DNA of 18,281 bases from Rhodoferax sp. (lineage in GTDB: Bacteria > Pseudomonadota > Gammaproteobacteria > Burkholderiales > Burkholderiaceae_C). This document shows positions 8,901-15,531 of this stretch, in pieces (position 1 is the stretch's first letter; every line of letters begins with the position of its first letter). Both the position numbers and the translations under genes were made by a program. The notes beneath the pieces are model-generated. The model was not told the DNA's origin. It was given only the letters and a program-made list of their open reading frames with translations, and ran no database searches. The stretch is from assembly GCA_029865675.1 (NCBI GenBank), contig JARXAU010000085.1:1-18281 (forward strand). Reading direction: 5' to 3'.

Positions 8901-9907
8901 TTGCCAAGGCGCAGACCGCCAAGCCCCCAGCTTCGGTGGGCGCGCCGCCTATCAAAGAGCAAATCATCCACTTCATCAACAAAAAGATGCCTGGCGGCCT
9001 GCCCAAAAAGACGGCGCGCGCGCTTTTGGACATTGAAGACGCGGACTACGTGCCCATCATCCGCAATCCGCAAACCACCACATCCGAGACGGAGGCCGTG
9101 TTTTACTTCCCCGGCTGCGGCTCGGAGCGGCTGTTTAGCCAAGTGGGCTTGGCGACTCAGGCCATGTTGTGGCACGCGGGGGTGCAAACCGTGCTGCCGC
9201 CCGGCTATTTGTGCTGCGGCTACCCCCAGCGCGGCAGTGGCCAGTTTGATAAAGCCGAGAAGATGATCACCGACAACCGGGTGCTCTTCCATCGCGTGGC
9301 CAATACACTGAACTACCTGGACATCAAAACCGTGGTGGTGAGCTGCGGCACCTGCTACGACCAGTTGCAGGGATACGAGTTCGACAAGATATTTCCGGGC
9401 AGCCGCATCATCGACATCCACGAATATTTGCTGGAGAAGGGCATCACGCTCGTGCCTCAAGGTGGCGCGGGCGCTGGGTACCTGTACCATGACCCCTGCC
9501 ACAGCCCCATGAAGCTGCAAGACCCCATGAAAACCGTCAAGGCCTTGGTGGGCGATGCGGTGCTCAAGAACGAGCGCTGCTGCGGCGAGTCCGGCACCCT
9601 GGGCGTTACCCGGCCCGACATTTCCACCCAAATCCGCTTTCGCAAAGAGGAAGAGCTGCGCCAGGGCGAGGCTGATCTGGCGGTGCTGACCGGTGCTGCA
9701 CCGGGCACGCCGACGGTCACCAAAATCTTGACCAGCTGCCCGAGTTGCCTGCAAGGCCTGAGCCGCTATGGCAACGACCTCAATAACGGCTTGCTGGAGG
9801 CTGACTACATCGTGGTCGAAATGGCGAATCAGATTTTGGGCAAGGAATGGCTGCCCCACTATGTGCGAATCGCCAATGCCGGTGGCATTGAGCGCGTGCT
9901 GGTGTAG
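5978..9907 (+). CDS. Large FAD/4Fe-4S oxidoreductase with DUF3683, FAD-oxidase and CCG domains
   Basis: A 1309-residue D-2-hydroxyacid (D-lactate-like) dehydrogenase fusion. In order: an N-terminal DUF3683 region (about 15-200, from NERIREIPYNYTSFSDREIV); an FAD-binding type-4 domain with PRGGGTCYTVGG (about 214) and GGNIAMNAGG (about 298); an FAD-linked oxidase C-terminal domain with HMHAGDGNVHTN (about 692) and SGEHGIG (about 737); two 4Fe-4S motifs, CLRCGKCKPVC (about 834) and CTVCHKCASPCPV (about 895); and a paired CCG region with PGCG (1043), CCGYPQRG (1079), CGTCYD (1122), HDPCHS (1171), CCGESG (1201) and CPSC (1253). The CCG modules resemble GlpC/HdrB, suggesting electron transfer towards quinone. 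The ATG at 5978 gives MNAPTSLAHLL; the frame is open further upstream, overlapping ugpQ antisense, which is unlikely. Substrate is not determined. Confidence 0.9.
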   Translation: MNAPTSLAHLLPSLPPVHAGNERIREIPYNYTSFSDREIVIRLLGQKAWETLNALRQERRTGRSARMLYEVLGDIWVVQRNPYLQDDLLDNPKRRGQLVDALKHRLSEVEKRRTPDADGERDAMVMELLVSARKAVHGFNAAFDEVAALRKKSQKLLHKLTAKDNVKFDGLSRVSHVTDATDWRVEYPFVVLTPDSEEEMAGLVKGCIDLGLTIIPRGGGTCYTVGGIPLTWKSDLFNTEKLEAMTEVEMRRLPGLDVDVATVWSEAGVVTQRVADAAERGGFVFAVDPTSAEASCIGGNIAMNAGGKKAVLWGTALDNLASWRMVTPQAEWLEVTRLNHNMGKIHDADVASFELQYYQADGKTKLRTERLDIPGKTFRKEGLGKDVTDKFLSGLPGIQKEGCDGLITSARWVLHRMPAHTRTVVLEFFGHARDAVPSIVEIKDFMFAEQKRSGVVLAGLEHLDDRYLKAVGYATKSKRGGLPKMALFGDIAGDDADAVARATSEVVRIANSRSGEGFIAISPEARKKFWLDRKKTAAISKHTNAFKINEDVVIPLPRMAEYTDGIEHINIELSLQNKLALCDALQEFLAQDNLPMGRADDAMDIPSLELLQARVAQAVALVAGVRAQWQGWLDQVNTVFAQLQDHSLRASWKTQLREPLQGIFTGGAFAAILAECTAIHQRVLKGRVWVALHMHAGDGNVHTNIPVNSDDYDMLQAAHGAVQRIMALARSLDGVISGEHGIGITKLEFLGDAELQPFTDYKARVDPEGRFNKGKLLRQPSMAVQTAERSAGTQSHTYADLTNAYTPSFGLMGHESLIMQQSDIGAIADSIKDCLRCGKCKPVCATHVPRANLLYSPRDKILATSLLVEAFLYEEQTRRGISIRHWEEFEDVADHCTVCHKCASPCPVKIDFGDVTMNMRNLLRKMGQKSFRPGNAAAMFFLNATHPETIKIARAAMVGVGFKAQRLANDVLRVFAKAQTAKPPASVGAPPIKEQIIHFINKKMPGGLPKKTARALLDIEDADYVPIIRNPQTTTSETEAVFYFPGCGSERLFSQVGLATQAMLWHAGVQTVLPPGYLCCGYPQRGSGQFDKAEKMITDNRVLFHRVANTLNYLDIKTVVVSCGTCYDQLQGYEFDKIFPGSRIIDIHEYLLEKGITLVPQGGAGAGYLYHDPCHSPMKLQDPMKTVKALVGDAVLKNERCCGESGTLGVTRPDISTQIRFRKEEELRQGEADLAVLTGAAPGTPTVTKILTSCPSCLQGLSRYGNDLNNGLLEADYIVVEMANQILGKEWLPHYVRIANAGGIERVLV

Positions 9908-9942
9908 GCTCTGGCGCAACCAAACCAAGACCAAGACACACC

Positions 9943-10356
9943 ATGGCCGGACTGAAAAAAGACGCACCCACCCCCCAGGCAATTACCGCCCACAGCCAAT
10001 CGCGCGTGCTGGAAATCAGCTTTTCCGACGGCGCGAGTTTTCGCATTCCGTTTGAGCTGATGCGGGTGTATTCCCCGTCCGCCGAAGTACAGGGCCACGG
10101 CGAGGGCCAGGAAGTGCTGCAAACTGGCAAACGCCTAGTGGAACTCACTGGCCTGGAGCCCGTCGGCAACTACGCGGTGCAACCCGCGTTTTCGGATGGC
10201 CACGACAGCGGTATTTTTTCTTGGGATTACCTGTATTTTCTGGGCTCGCAAGAGGCCAGCCTGTGGCAGCAATACGAACAGCGCCTGCAAGCCGCCGGGC
10301 GCGACCGTGACGGCCCCATGCCCGCGCCTGCGGGCCACGGCTGCGCAAGCCATTGA
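9943..10356 (+). CDS. DUF971 (gamma-butyrobetaine hydroxylase-like N-terminal domain) protein
   Basis: A 137-residue soluble protein made essentially of one DUF971/GBBH-like_N domain (about residues 12-110). The recognisable landmarks are SRVLEISFSDGASFRIPFEL, LMRVYSPSAEVQGHG and GNYAVQPAFSDGHDSGIFSWDYLY. In eukaryotes this domain is the N-terminal part of gamma-butyrobetaine hydroxylase and binds metal; in bacteria it is also fused to Mrp/ApbC-type Fe-S carrier proteins, but the stand-alone form has no settled role. It lies 35 bp after the Fe-S oxidoreductase gene and 35 bp before ubiE on the same strand, so it is likely co-transcribed with one or both. The ATG at 9943 is the family start; the C-terminus ends in a His/Cys-containing tail (GHGCASH). 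Confidence 0.88.
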   Translation: MAGLKKDAPTPQAITAHSQSRVLEISFSDGASFRIPFELMRVYSPSAEVQGHGEGQEVLQTGKRLVELTGLEPVGNYAVQPAFSDGHDSGIFSWDYLYFLGSQEASLWQQYEQRLQAAGRDRDGPMPAPAGHGCASH

Positions 10357-10391
10357 CGGCGGCCCACCCCTTTTTACCGAAGCACCAAGCC

Positions 10392-11123
10392 ATGTCCCAA
10401 ACCCACTTTGGTTTCAAGTCGGTCGATGAGACCGAAAAAGCCCGCCACGTGCGCGGCGTGTTCGACTCGGTCGCGCCCAAATACGACCTGATGAATGACC
10501 TGATGTCCGGCGGCCTGCACCGCGCCTGGAAGGCCTACACCCTGGTGGTGGCTAATTTGCAAGAGGGCCAAAAGGCGCTGGACATCGCCGCTGGCACGGG
10601 CGACCTGGCGCTGGCGTTTTCCAAAAAAGTAGGCAAAACCGGCCAGGTGGTGCACACCGACATCAACGAAGCCATGCTCAGCACGGGGCGCAACCGGCTG
10701 CTTGACCTGGGCGTTTTGCTGCCCACGGTGGTGTGCGATGCTGAAAAGCTGCCCTTCTCGGATGCCTATTTCGACCTGGTCAGCGTGGCATTTGGCTTGC
10801 GCAACATGACGCACAAGGACGCAGCATTGGCGGAGATGTGCCGCGTGCTCAAGCCCAGAGGCAAGCTCCTGGTGCTGGAGTTTTCCAAAGTGGCACCGCC
10901 GTTGGAAAAACTGTACGACTGGTATTCCTTCCAAGTCTTGCCCCAACTGGGCAAGTGGGTGGCAGGTGACGATGCCAGTTACCGCTACCTCGCCGAGTCG
11001 ATTCGCATGCACCCAAGGCAAAAAGAGCTTAAAGCCATGATGCACAAAGGGGGTTTCGGCCATGTGGACTTCCACAACCTCACCGGCGGTATTGCCGCGC
11101 TGCATGTTGGAATCAAGTGCTAG
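10392..11123 (+). CDS. ubiE: Ubiquinone biosynthesis C-methyltransferase
   Basis: SAM-dependent C-methyltransferase converting the demethoxy-benzoquinol intermediate of ubiquinone synthesis (and demethylmenaquinol where menaquinone is made). The 243-residue protein has the UbiE N-terminus HFGFKSVDETEKARHVRGVF and VAPKYDLMNDLMSGGLHRAWK, SAM-binding motif I LDIAAGTGDLA (about residues 63-73), FGLRNMTHKDAALAEM, and the end LTGGIAALHVGIKC. Start ATG at 10392 matches family length. It lies 35 bp after the DUF971 gene and is followed, after 89 bp, by a Tim44-like gene and then ubiJ-ubiB, so the E. coli ubiE-ubiJ-ubiB cluster is preserved with one insertion. Confidence 0.97.
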   Translation: MSQTHFGFKSVDETEKARHVRGVFDSVAPKYDLMNDLMSGGLHRAWKAYTLVVANLQEGQKALDIAAGTGDLALAFSKKVGKTGQVVHTDINEAMLSTGRNRLLDLGVLLPTVVCDAEKLPFSDAYFDLVSVAFGLRNMTHKDAALAEMCRVLKPRGKLLVLEFSKVAPPLEKLYDWYSFQVLPQLGKWVAGDDASYRYLAESIRMHPRQKELKAMMHKGGFGHVDFHNLTGGIAALHVGIKC

Positions 11124-11160
11124 CAAGGTAATTTGGTACTTGTGGTTTGGGAAACTGACC

Positions 11161-11199
11161 GCACCTACCCTTTAGTTTGCGTAAGGTGCATCTAATTTT
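11161..11199 (+). terminator. Possible weak hairpin/terminator after ubiE
   Basis: GCACCT (11161-11166) and AGGTGC (11184-11189) form a perfect 6-bp stem with a 17-nt loop, followed by TCTAATTTTT. The long loop and interrupted T-run make a rho-independent terminator weak; it may instead be a leader structure of the next gene. Confidence 0.25.
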
Positions 11200-11212
11200 T
11201 GGAGAACTCAAT

Positions 11213-12157
11213 ATGAAGTGGTTAAGTTTGGTGTTGACAGCGTTTTTGCTCTTTGCTGGCGTAAACGCCGAGGCTGCGCGACTGGGTGGCGGCAAGTCCA
11301 TGGGCAAGCAATCAAGCAATGTGACGCAGCGCGAAGCAGCGCCGGCCCAAAGCGCGGGCAACACGGCTGCGCGCCCCGCGAACGCAGCGGCGCCCGCAGC
11401 ACCGCGCCGCCCATGGGGCGCCATGCTCGGTGGTTTGGCCGCAGGCTTGGGCTTGGCTTGGCTGGCGAGCTCCTTGGGTCTGGGTGAGGGCTTTGGGCAA
11501 ATTCTGATGTTCGCCTTGCTCGCGTTTGGTGTGGCGATGGCGGTCGGCTACTTCATGCGCCGTCGCAGAGCGCAGTCGAGCCCGTTTGCCTTTCAAGGTG
11601 CCGGAAACATGGGGGGGGTAGAGCAGCGCCCTTATCTTCCAGAAAACGTGGGTAACGACGCATCGGCTCGCCCCTGGGAGCAAAACACCGCGTATTACGA
11701 CAGTAAACCTGCTGCGACCGGTACCACAGGTTCCATGATCGGGTCGGCGCTTTCGGGTGCACAAGCTTGGGGCGTCCCCTCTGGTTTCGATTCCGAAGGC
11801 TTTATCAAAGCGGCTAAGGCTAACTTCATCACCTTGCAAGCGGCTTGGGACAAATCCGATATCAGCAGTCTGCGCGCGATGATGACCGACGGCATGTTGA
11901 CCGAGATCAAAACCCAGCTCAGCGAGCGTGAAATCCACACCGGCACGCAACCCAACCAAACCGACGTTCAGGCTCTGGACGCGCGTTTGCTGGGCATCGA
12001 AGAGTTGGCTGATGAATACCTAGCGAGCGTGGAGTTCACTGGAATGATCCGTGAAGATGCGAACGCAAGCCCCACGCCGTTTCGCGAGGTTTGGAACATG
12101 ACCAAGCCCAAAAGCGGTGGCGGCTGGTTGGTGGCTGGCGTCCAGGCCTTGCAATAA
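11213..12157 (+). CDS. Tim44-like domain membrane protein
   Basis: A 314-residue protein with an N-terminal signal sequence (about 1-22, MKWLSLVLTAFLLFAGVNAE), a low-complexity Ala/Pro/Ser stretch, then a Gly-rich hydrophobic region forming one or two membrane helices (about 68-112, LGGLAAGLGLAWLASSLGLG and the following helix, ending in MRRRR). After a linker, the C-terminal ~125 residues (from GFDSEGFIKAAKANFITLQA) match a Tim44-like/NTF2-fold domain. In mitochondria this domain belongs to inner-membrane import proteins; the bacterial role is not known. The ATG at 11213 has a good ribosome site, GGAG, 8 nt upstream. It sits between ubiE and ubiJ, suggesting but not proving a role with membrane-bound ubiquinone enzymes. 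Confidence 0.88.
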   Translation: MKWLSLVLTAFLLFAGVNAEAARLGGGKSMGKQSSNVTQREAAPAQSAGNTAARPANAAAPAAPRRPWGAMLGGLAAGLGLAWLASSLGLGEGFGQILMFALLAFGVAMAVGYFMRRRRAQSSPFAFQGAGNMGGVEQRPYLPENVGNDASARPWEQNTAYYDSKPAATGTTGSMIGSALSGAQAWGVPSGFDSEGFIKAAKANFITLQAAWDKSDISSLRAMMTDGMLTEIKTQLSEREIHTGTQPNQTDVQALDARLLGIEELADEYLASVEFTGMIREDANASPTPFREVWNMTKPKSGGGWLVAGVQALQ

Positions 12158-12235
12158 CAGCAAGTCGCGCGCGAGCACTCCGATTCACCGCAGGCTGTGG
12201 GCCTGTAGGCAGCTACATCGGGAATAATGGGGACT

Positions 12236-12796
12236 ATGGCAACACAGTCCCCTTTTTCTATGCTGCAAAGCTTTTTGCAAGACTTTAAGTTTCCGTTTAC
12301 CCTGCCAGCTTGGGTTGTCGACGAGTCTCAGCGCCGCGTCGTTTTGCTGATCAATCACGTCCTGATGCAAGAGCCGCAGGCCACCGCGAGATTGGCGCGG
12401 CAAAGAGGCCGTGCAATCATGGTGCAGTGGAAAAGTTTGAACTTTAAGGTTGTATTGACGCCGGCGGGTTTGCTCGACTTGGCCCCGCACGACGCGGTTG
12501 CAGACTTGGTGCTGACGTTAACGGATGTCTCACCAGCGGCCTTGGTGCAAGGTTTGCTACAGAGCGGCAAACCTGAGGTGCATATTCAAGGCGACGTGCA
12601 ACTCGCGGCAGAAGTAAACTGGATCACTGATCACGTTCGCTGGGATGCAGAGGGAGATTTGGCTCGTATTGTGGGGGATGTCCCAGCCCACTTGGTGGTC
12701 GAAAACTGCCGCAAGCTTGCGCAGGGCCTGCAACATTTTGTAGCCCAGCGCCGCAACTCCTCAACCCCCACAGCCCCCACCGAAAGCAGCCCATGA
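12236..12796 (+). CDS. ubiJ: Ubiquinone biosynthesis accessory factor UbiJ (SCP2 domain)
   Basis: Accessory factor with an SCP2-type lipid-binding domain that holds polyprenylated intermediates for the aerobic ubiquinone (Ubi) complex. The product is 186 residues from ATG 12236 (MATQSPFSML), or 189 from the in-frame ATG at 12227. The SCP2-like part covers about residues 15-115, with VVLTPAGLLDL, DLVLTLTDVSPAALV and PEVHIQGDVQLAAEVNWITD; a helical C-terminal part with LARIVGDVPAHLVVENCRKL follows, as in UbiJ. The call is strengthened by position directly before ubiB with an ATGA overlap. Start choice is uncertain because neither ATG has a well-spaced Shine-Dalgarno. Confidence 0.88.
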   Translation: MATQSPFSMLQSFLQDFKFPFTLPAWVVDESQRRVVLLINHVLMQEPQATARLARQRGRAIMVQWKSLNFKVVLTPAGLLDLAPHDAVADLVLTLTDVSPAALVQGLLQSGKPEVHIQGDVQLAAEVNWITDHVRWDAEGDLARIVGDVPAHLVVENCRKLAQGLQHFVAQRRNSSTPTAPTESSP

Positions 12797-14358
12797 GCCG
12801 CCTGCTGCGCGGTTGGGCAATTTTGCGTGTGGTGCTGCGCTACGGTTTAGACGTACTACTGCTAGAAAGGCTTCCCCAGCCGGGGCTACGGCGCTTGGCG
12901 CGCCTGCTGTCCATCGGGCGGCGCTTGGATTCCTCGCGCGGCGTGCGTATCCGACAGGCTTTGGAAGACCTGGGCCCCATATTTGTCAAGCTCGGCCAGG
13001 TTCTTTCCACGCGACGCGACTTGCTGGCTCCGGACATCGCCATCGAACTCGCCAAGTTGCAAGACCGCGTGCCTCCCTTTCCGTCTGAAGTCGCTGTGGC
13101 CGCCATTGAGCGTGCTTTGGGGAAACCGCTGGCCGATCTGTTCGTGTCCTTTGAGCACACGCCGGTGGCCAGTGCCTCCATTGCTCAAGTGCATTTCGCC
13201 GTGTTGCGCCAGCGAAACGGAGTTGAGCGTGAAGTCGCCGTCAAAGTCTTGCGCCCAGGCATGCTTGCGGCGATGGACAAAGACCTCGGACTCATGCGCC
13301 TGATGGCTGAAATCGTTGGAAGTCTTTCGGCAGACGCCAGGCGACTCAAGCCCCGCGAGGTGGTTGCGGAATTTGACAAGTACCTGCACGACGAGCTTGA
13401 CCTGGTGCGCGAGGCCTCCAGCGCCGCCCAGTTGCGTCGCAATATGGAGGGTCTTAACTTGGTGTTGATCCCGGAAATGCTGTGGGACTTTTGCACTACT
13501 GACGTGTTGGTGATGCAGCGTATGCACGGTGTACCTATTAGCCAAGTAGGTCGACTGCGCGAAGCGGGCGTGGATATCCAGAAGCTCGCGCGCGACGGCG
13601 TGGTGTTGTTTTTCACCCAGGTGTTTCGTGATGGGTTTTTCCACGCCGATATGCACCCTGGCAATATTCAGGTCAGTTTGGCGCCCGAAACCTTTGGTCG
13701 CTACATCTCCTTGGACTTTGGCATCGTCGGCACCCTCACCGAGGTGGACAAGGAGTACTTGGCGCAAAACTTTGTTGCATTTTTTCGCCGTGATTACAAG
13801 CGCGTGGCCGAGTTGCACATCGAATCGGGTTGGGTGCCAGCGGCGACCCGTGTGGATGAGCTTGAAGCGGCGGTCAGGGCGGTTTGTGAACCTTACTTTG
13901 ACAGGCCCTTGAAGGAGATTTCCCTGGGGCTTGTGCTTATGCGTTTGTTTCAAACTTCGAGGCGCTTCCAGGTCGAGATTCAGCCACAGTTGGTGCTCTT
14001 GCAAAAAACCTTGCTGAATGTCGAGGGCCTGGGCAGAGACCTTGACCCAGACTTGGATTTGTGGGCCACTGCCAAGCCATTTTTGGAGCAGTGGATGCTT
14101 AAGCAGGTGGGGCCGCAGCGGCTGTGGACCGAGCTGAAAGCGCAGGCGCCGCGCTATGCCAAGATCCTTCCTGATTTGCCTTTGCTGCTTCAGTCGTATC
14201 TGCAGCGGGGCGGCGCCGATCCAAAAACACACCGGCTTTTGGAGCAGCTGGTTGTGGAGCAAAGGCGTACCCAACGTTTGCTGCATGCGGTGGCCTACAT
14301 CGTCGGCGGTTTTGTACTGGGTGCGCTGGGCGCACAGCTGCTGTGGTGGCTACGGTAG
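12793..14358 (+). CDS. ubiB: Ubiquinone biosynthesis atypical kinase/ATPase UbiB
   Basis: ADCK/COQ8-family atypical kinase-like ATPase needed for ubiquinone synthesis, membrane-attached. The 521-residue protein shows the family KxGQ motif in FVKLGQVLSTR (Lys66-Gln69), the alanine-rich nucleotide loop in ASASIAQVH (about 128), the Lys of VAVKVLRPG (about 150), ELDLVREASSAAQLRRN, the catalytic-loop equivalent HADMHPGNI (about 284) and the metal-binding DFG in SLDFGIVG (about 308). The C-terminus ends in one or two hydrophobic helices (VAYIVGGFVLGALGAQLL). The start ATG overlaps the ubiJ stop (ATGA), so the two are translationally coupled. All signature residues are present, so it should be active. 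Confidence 0.97.
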   Translation: MSRLLRGWAILRVVLRYGLDVLLLERLPQPGLRRLARLLSIGRRLDSSRGVRIRQALEDLGPIFVKLGQVLSTRRDLLAPDIAIELAKLQDRVPPFPSEVAVAAIERALGKPLADLFVSFEHTPVASASIAQVHFAVLRQRNGVEREVAVKVLRPGMLAAMDKDLGLMRLMAEIVGSLSADARRLKPREVVAEFDKYLHDELDLVREASSAAQLRRNMEGLNLVLIPEMLWDFCTTDVLVMQRMHGVPISQVGRLREAGVDIQKLARDGVVLFFTQVFRDGFFHADMHPGNIQVSLAPETFGRYISLDFGIVGTLTEVDKEYLAQNFVAFFRRDYKRVAELHIESGWVPAATRVDELEAAVRAVCEPYFDRPLKEISLGLVLMRLFQTSRRFQVEIQPQLVLLQKTLLNVEGLGRDLDPDLDLWATAKPFLEQWMLKQVGPQRLWTELKAQAPRYAKILPDLPLLLQSYLQRGGADPKTHRLLEQLVVEQRRTQRLLHAVAYIVGGFVLGALGAQLLWWLR

Positions 14359-14374
14359 TGACGAGGCGTCGACT

Positions 14375-14380
14375 TATAAT
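14375..14380 (+). promoter_or_regulatory. -10 box (TATAAT) before the fmdB-like gene
   Basis: An exact TATAAT lies in the 61-bp gap between ubiB and the zinc-ribbon gene, 39 nt before its ATG, giving a predicted start near 14387. The -35 region is poor. It suggests that fmdB-DUF502-aspS can be transcribed separately from the ubi genes. Confidence 0.5.
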
Positions 14381-14419
14381 CGTAAGCTTTGCCACTTGAC
14401 CGCCAGGGTCCCCCACGCC

Positions 14420-14800
14420 ATGCCGATTTACGCCTATAAATGCGACGCCTGCGGATTTGCGAAGGACGTGCTCCAAAAGATGTCCGACGACACGCTGACC
14501 GAGTGCCCTAGCTGCGGACAGGCGGAATTCAAAAAGCAAGTCACTGCAGCAGGCTTCCAGCTCAAAGGCTCTGGCTGGTACGTAACAGATTTTCGCGGCG
14601 ACGCCAATGGCGGCGCAGCCAAGCCAGACGCTCAGGGCGCTCCGGTTGTGCCCGCCGAAGCGGCCGCAGCGTCCGCGCCTGACACTCCCCCCAGCCCGTT
14701 GACGGCAACTAAAGCTCCGGCAACCGGAGCCGGTGCCCCCACGGCAGCACCGACGGCGGTGCCGGCCGCCAGCGGTCCGGCCCCCGCCGCATCTGCATGA
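14420..14800 (+). CDS. FmdB-family zinc-ribbon protein with Ala/Pro-rich tail
   Basis: The 126-residue product starts MPIYAYKCDACGFAKDVLQK, the hallmark of the FmdB/CxxC_CxxC_SSSS putative regulatory zinc-ribbon family. The zinc ligands are two CxxC pairs, C8/C11 and C29/C32 (CPSC). The conserved block ends at GSGWYVTDFRG (about residue 60). The remainder, about 65 residues, is low-complexity Ala, Pro, Thr and Gly and is probably disordered. Members of the family have been described as putative regulators, but function is not established. The gene has its own -10 box and leads, with a short gap, into the DUF502 gene and aspS, an order common in Betaproteobacteria. Confidence 0.9.
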   Translation: MPIYAYKCDACGFAKDVLQKMSDDTLTECPSCGQAEFKKQVTAAGFQLKGSGWYVTDFRGDANGGAAKPDAQGAPVVPAEAAAASAPDTPPSPLTATKAPATGAGAPTAAPTAVPAASGPAPAASA

Positions 14801-14834
14801 ACGCGTTGGCGTTAACTCTATTACTGGACTGGCC

Positions 14835-15491
14835 GTGCCGTTGAAAAAATACCTACTCACTGGTTTGATGGTGTGGCTCCCCTTAGCCATCACTATTTGG
14901 GTTTTGCTTTGGATGGTCAGTGTGCTCGATGGGTTGCTTGGCAGCTTTTTGTCTGCGCTGGCGGCCGTTTCATCCGACTCCGCTGCTGCGTCCCTGGAGC
15001 GTCTTCGTCACATTCCAGGCTTGGGTGTGGTGCTTGTGCTCGGCTTTATGTTGCTCACGGGCGCTTTGGTTTCCAATGTGGCGGGGCGATGGTGGCTCAA
15101 GCATTGGAACCGGATGTTCACTCACATCCCGGTAGTCAAGTCGATTTACAACAGCGTCAAGAAGGTTTCAGACACGCTGTTTTCCAGCAATGGCAACGCA
15201 TTTCGTACGGCTTTGCTGGTGCAGTTTCCACGCCAAGGCAGTTGGACGATTGCGTTTCAAACCGGGCTGCCCGATGGAGAAGTGGCGCATCAGCTGGGCG
15301 GCGATTTCGTCAGCGTGTATGTGCCCACCACACCCAATCCCACCGGTGGCTACTTTTTGCTGCTGCACCGCAGTGAGGTAATTGAGCTCAACATGAGCGT
15401 GGACGAAGCGCTCACTTATGTGATCTCCATGGGCTCGGTGTCCCCAACGGTGCATGCCGCACCCGTGACCCAGCCGACCCCAAATTCCTAA
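14835..15491 (+). CDS. DUF502 family inner-membrane protein
   Basis: A 218-residue membrane protein of the DUF502 family. It begins with KKYLLTGLMVWLPLAITIWV, the family's first membrane helix (about residues 4-28), has a second helix around GVVLVLGFMLLTGALVSNV (about 65-84), then the conserved HIPVVKSIYNSVKKVSDTLF and a soluble C-terminal part including VYVPTTPNPTGGYFLLLHRS. Function is unknown. No ATG suits the family start; the GTG at 14835 (read as Met-Pro-Leu-Lys-Lys) gives the expected N-terminus, 34 nt after the fmdB stop. Upstream in-frame sequence overlaps the fmdB tail and looks non-coding. The gene lies 40 bp before aspS on the same strand. Confidence 0.9.
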   Translation: MPLKKYLLTGLMVWLPLAITIWVLLWMVSVLDGLLGSFLSALAAVSSDSAAASLERLRHIPGLGVVLVLGFMLLTGALVSNVAGRWWLKHWNRMFTHIPVVKSIYNSVKKVSDTLFSSNGNAFRTALLVQFPRQGSWTIAFQTGLPDGEVAHQLGGDFVSVYVPTTPNPTGGYFLLLHRSEVIELNMSVDEALTYVISMGSVSPTVHAAPVTQPTPNS

Positions 15492-15504
15492 TCCTTTTTT
15501 GATC

Positions 15505-15517
15505 GCCCCACTGGGGC
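15505..15517 (+). promoter_or_regulatory. GC-rich hairpin in the aspS leader
   Basis: GCCCC-ACT-GGGGC forms a perfect 5-bp stem with a 3-nt loop, 15 nt before the aspS ATG and just after a run of six T. The T-run is on the wrong side for a plus-strand terminator. The overlapping palindrome GGGGCCCC extends to 15520. It could affect access to the ribosome site; there is no direct evidence of a role. Confidence 0.25.
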
Positions 15518-15531
15518 CCCGAAAGCACGCC

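Noticed and set aside
8186..9982. 598-codon minus-strand open frame opposite the Fe-S/CCG part of the same gene
   Set aside because: Same reverse-frame codon bias effect; the opposite strand carries all cysteine motifs.
12886..14286. 466-codon minus-strand open frame opposite ubiB
   Set aside because: Antisense shadow; ubiB has every family signature, and this frame has none of any family.
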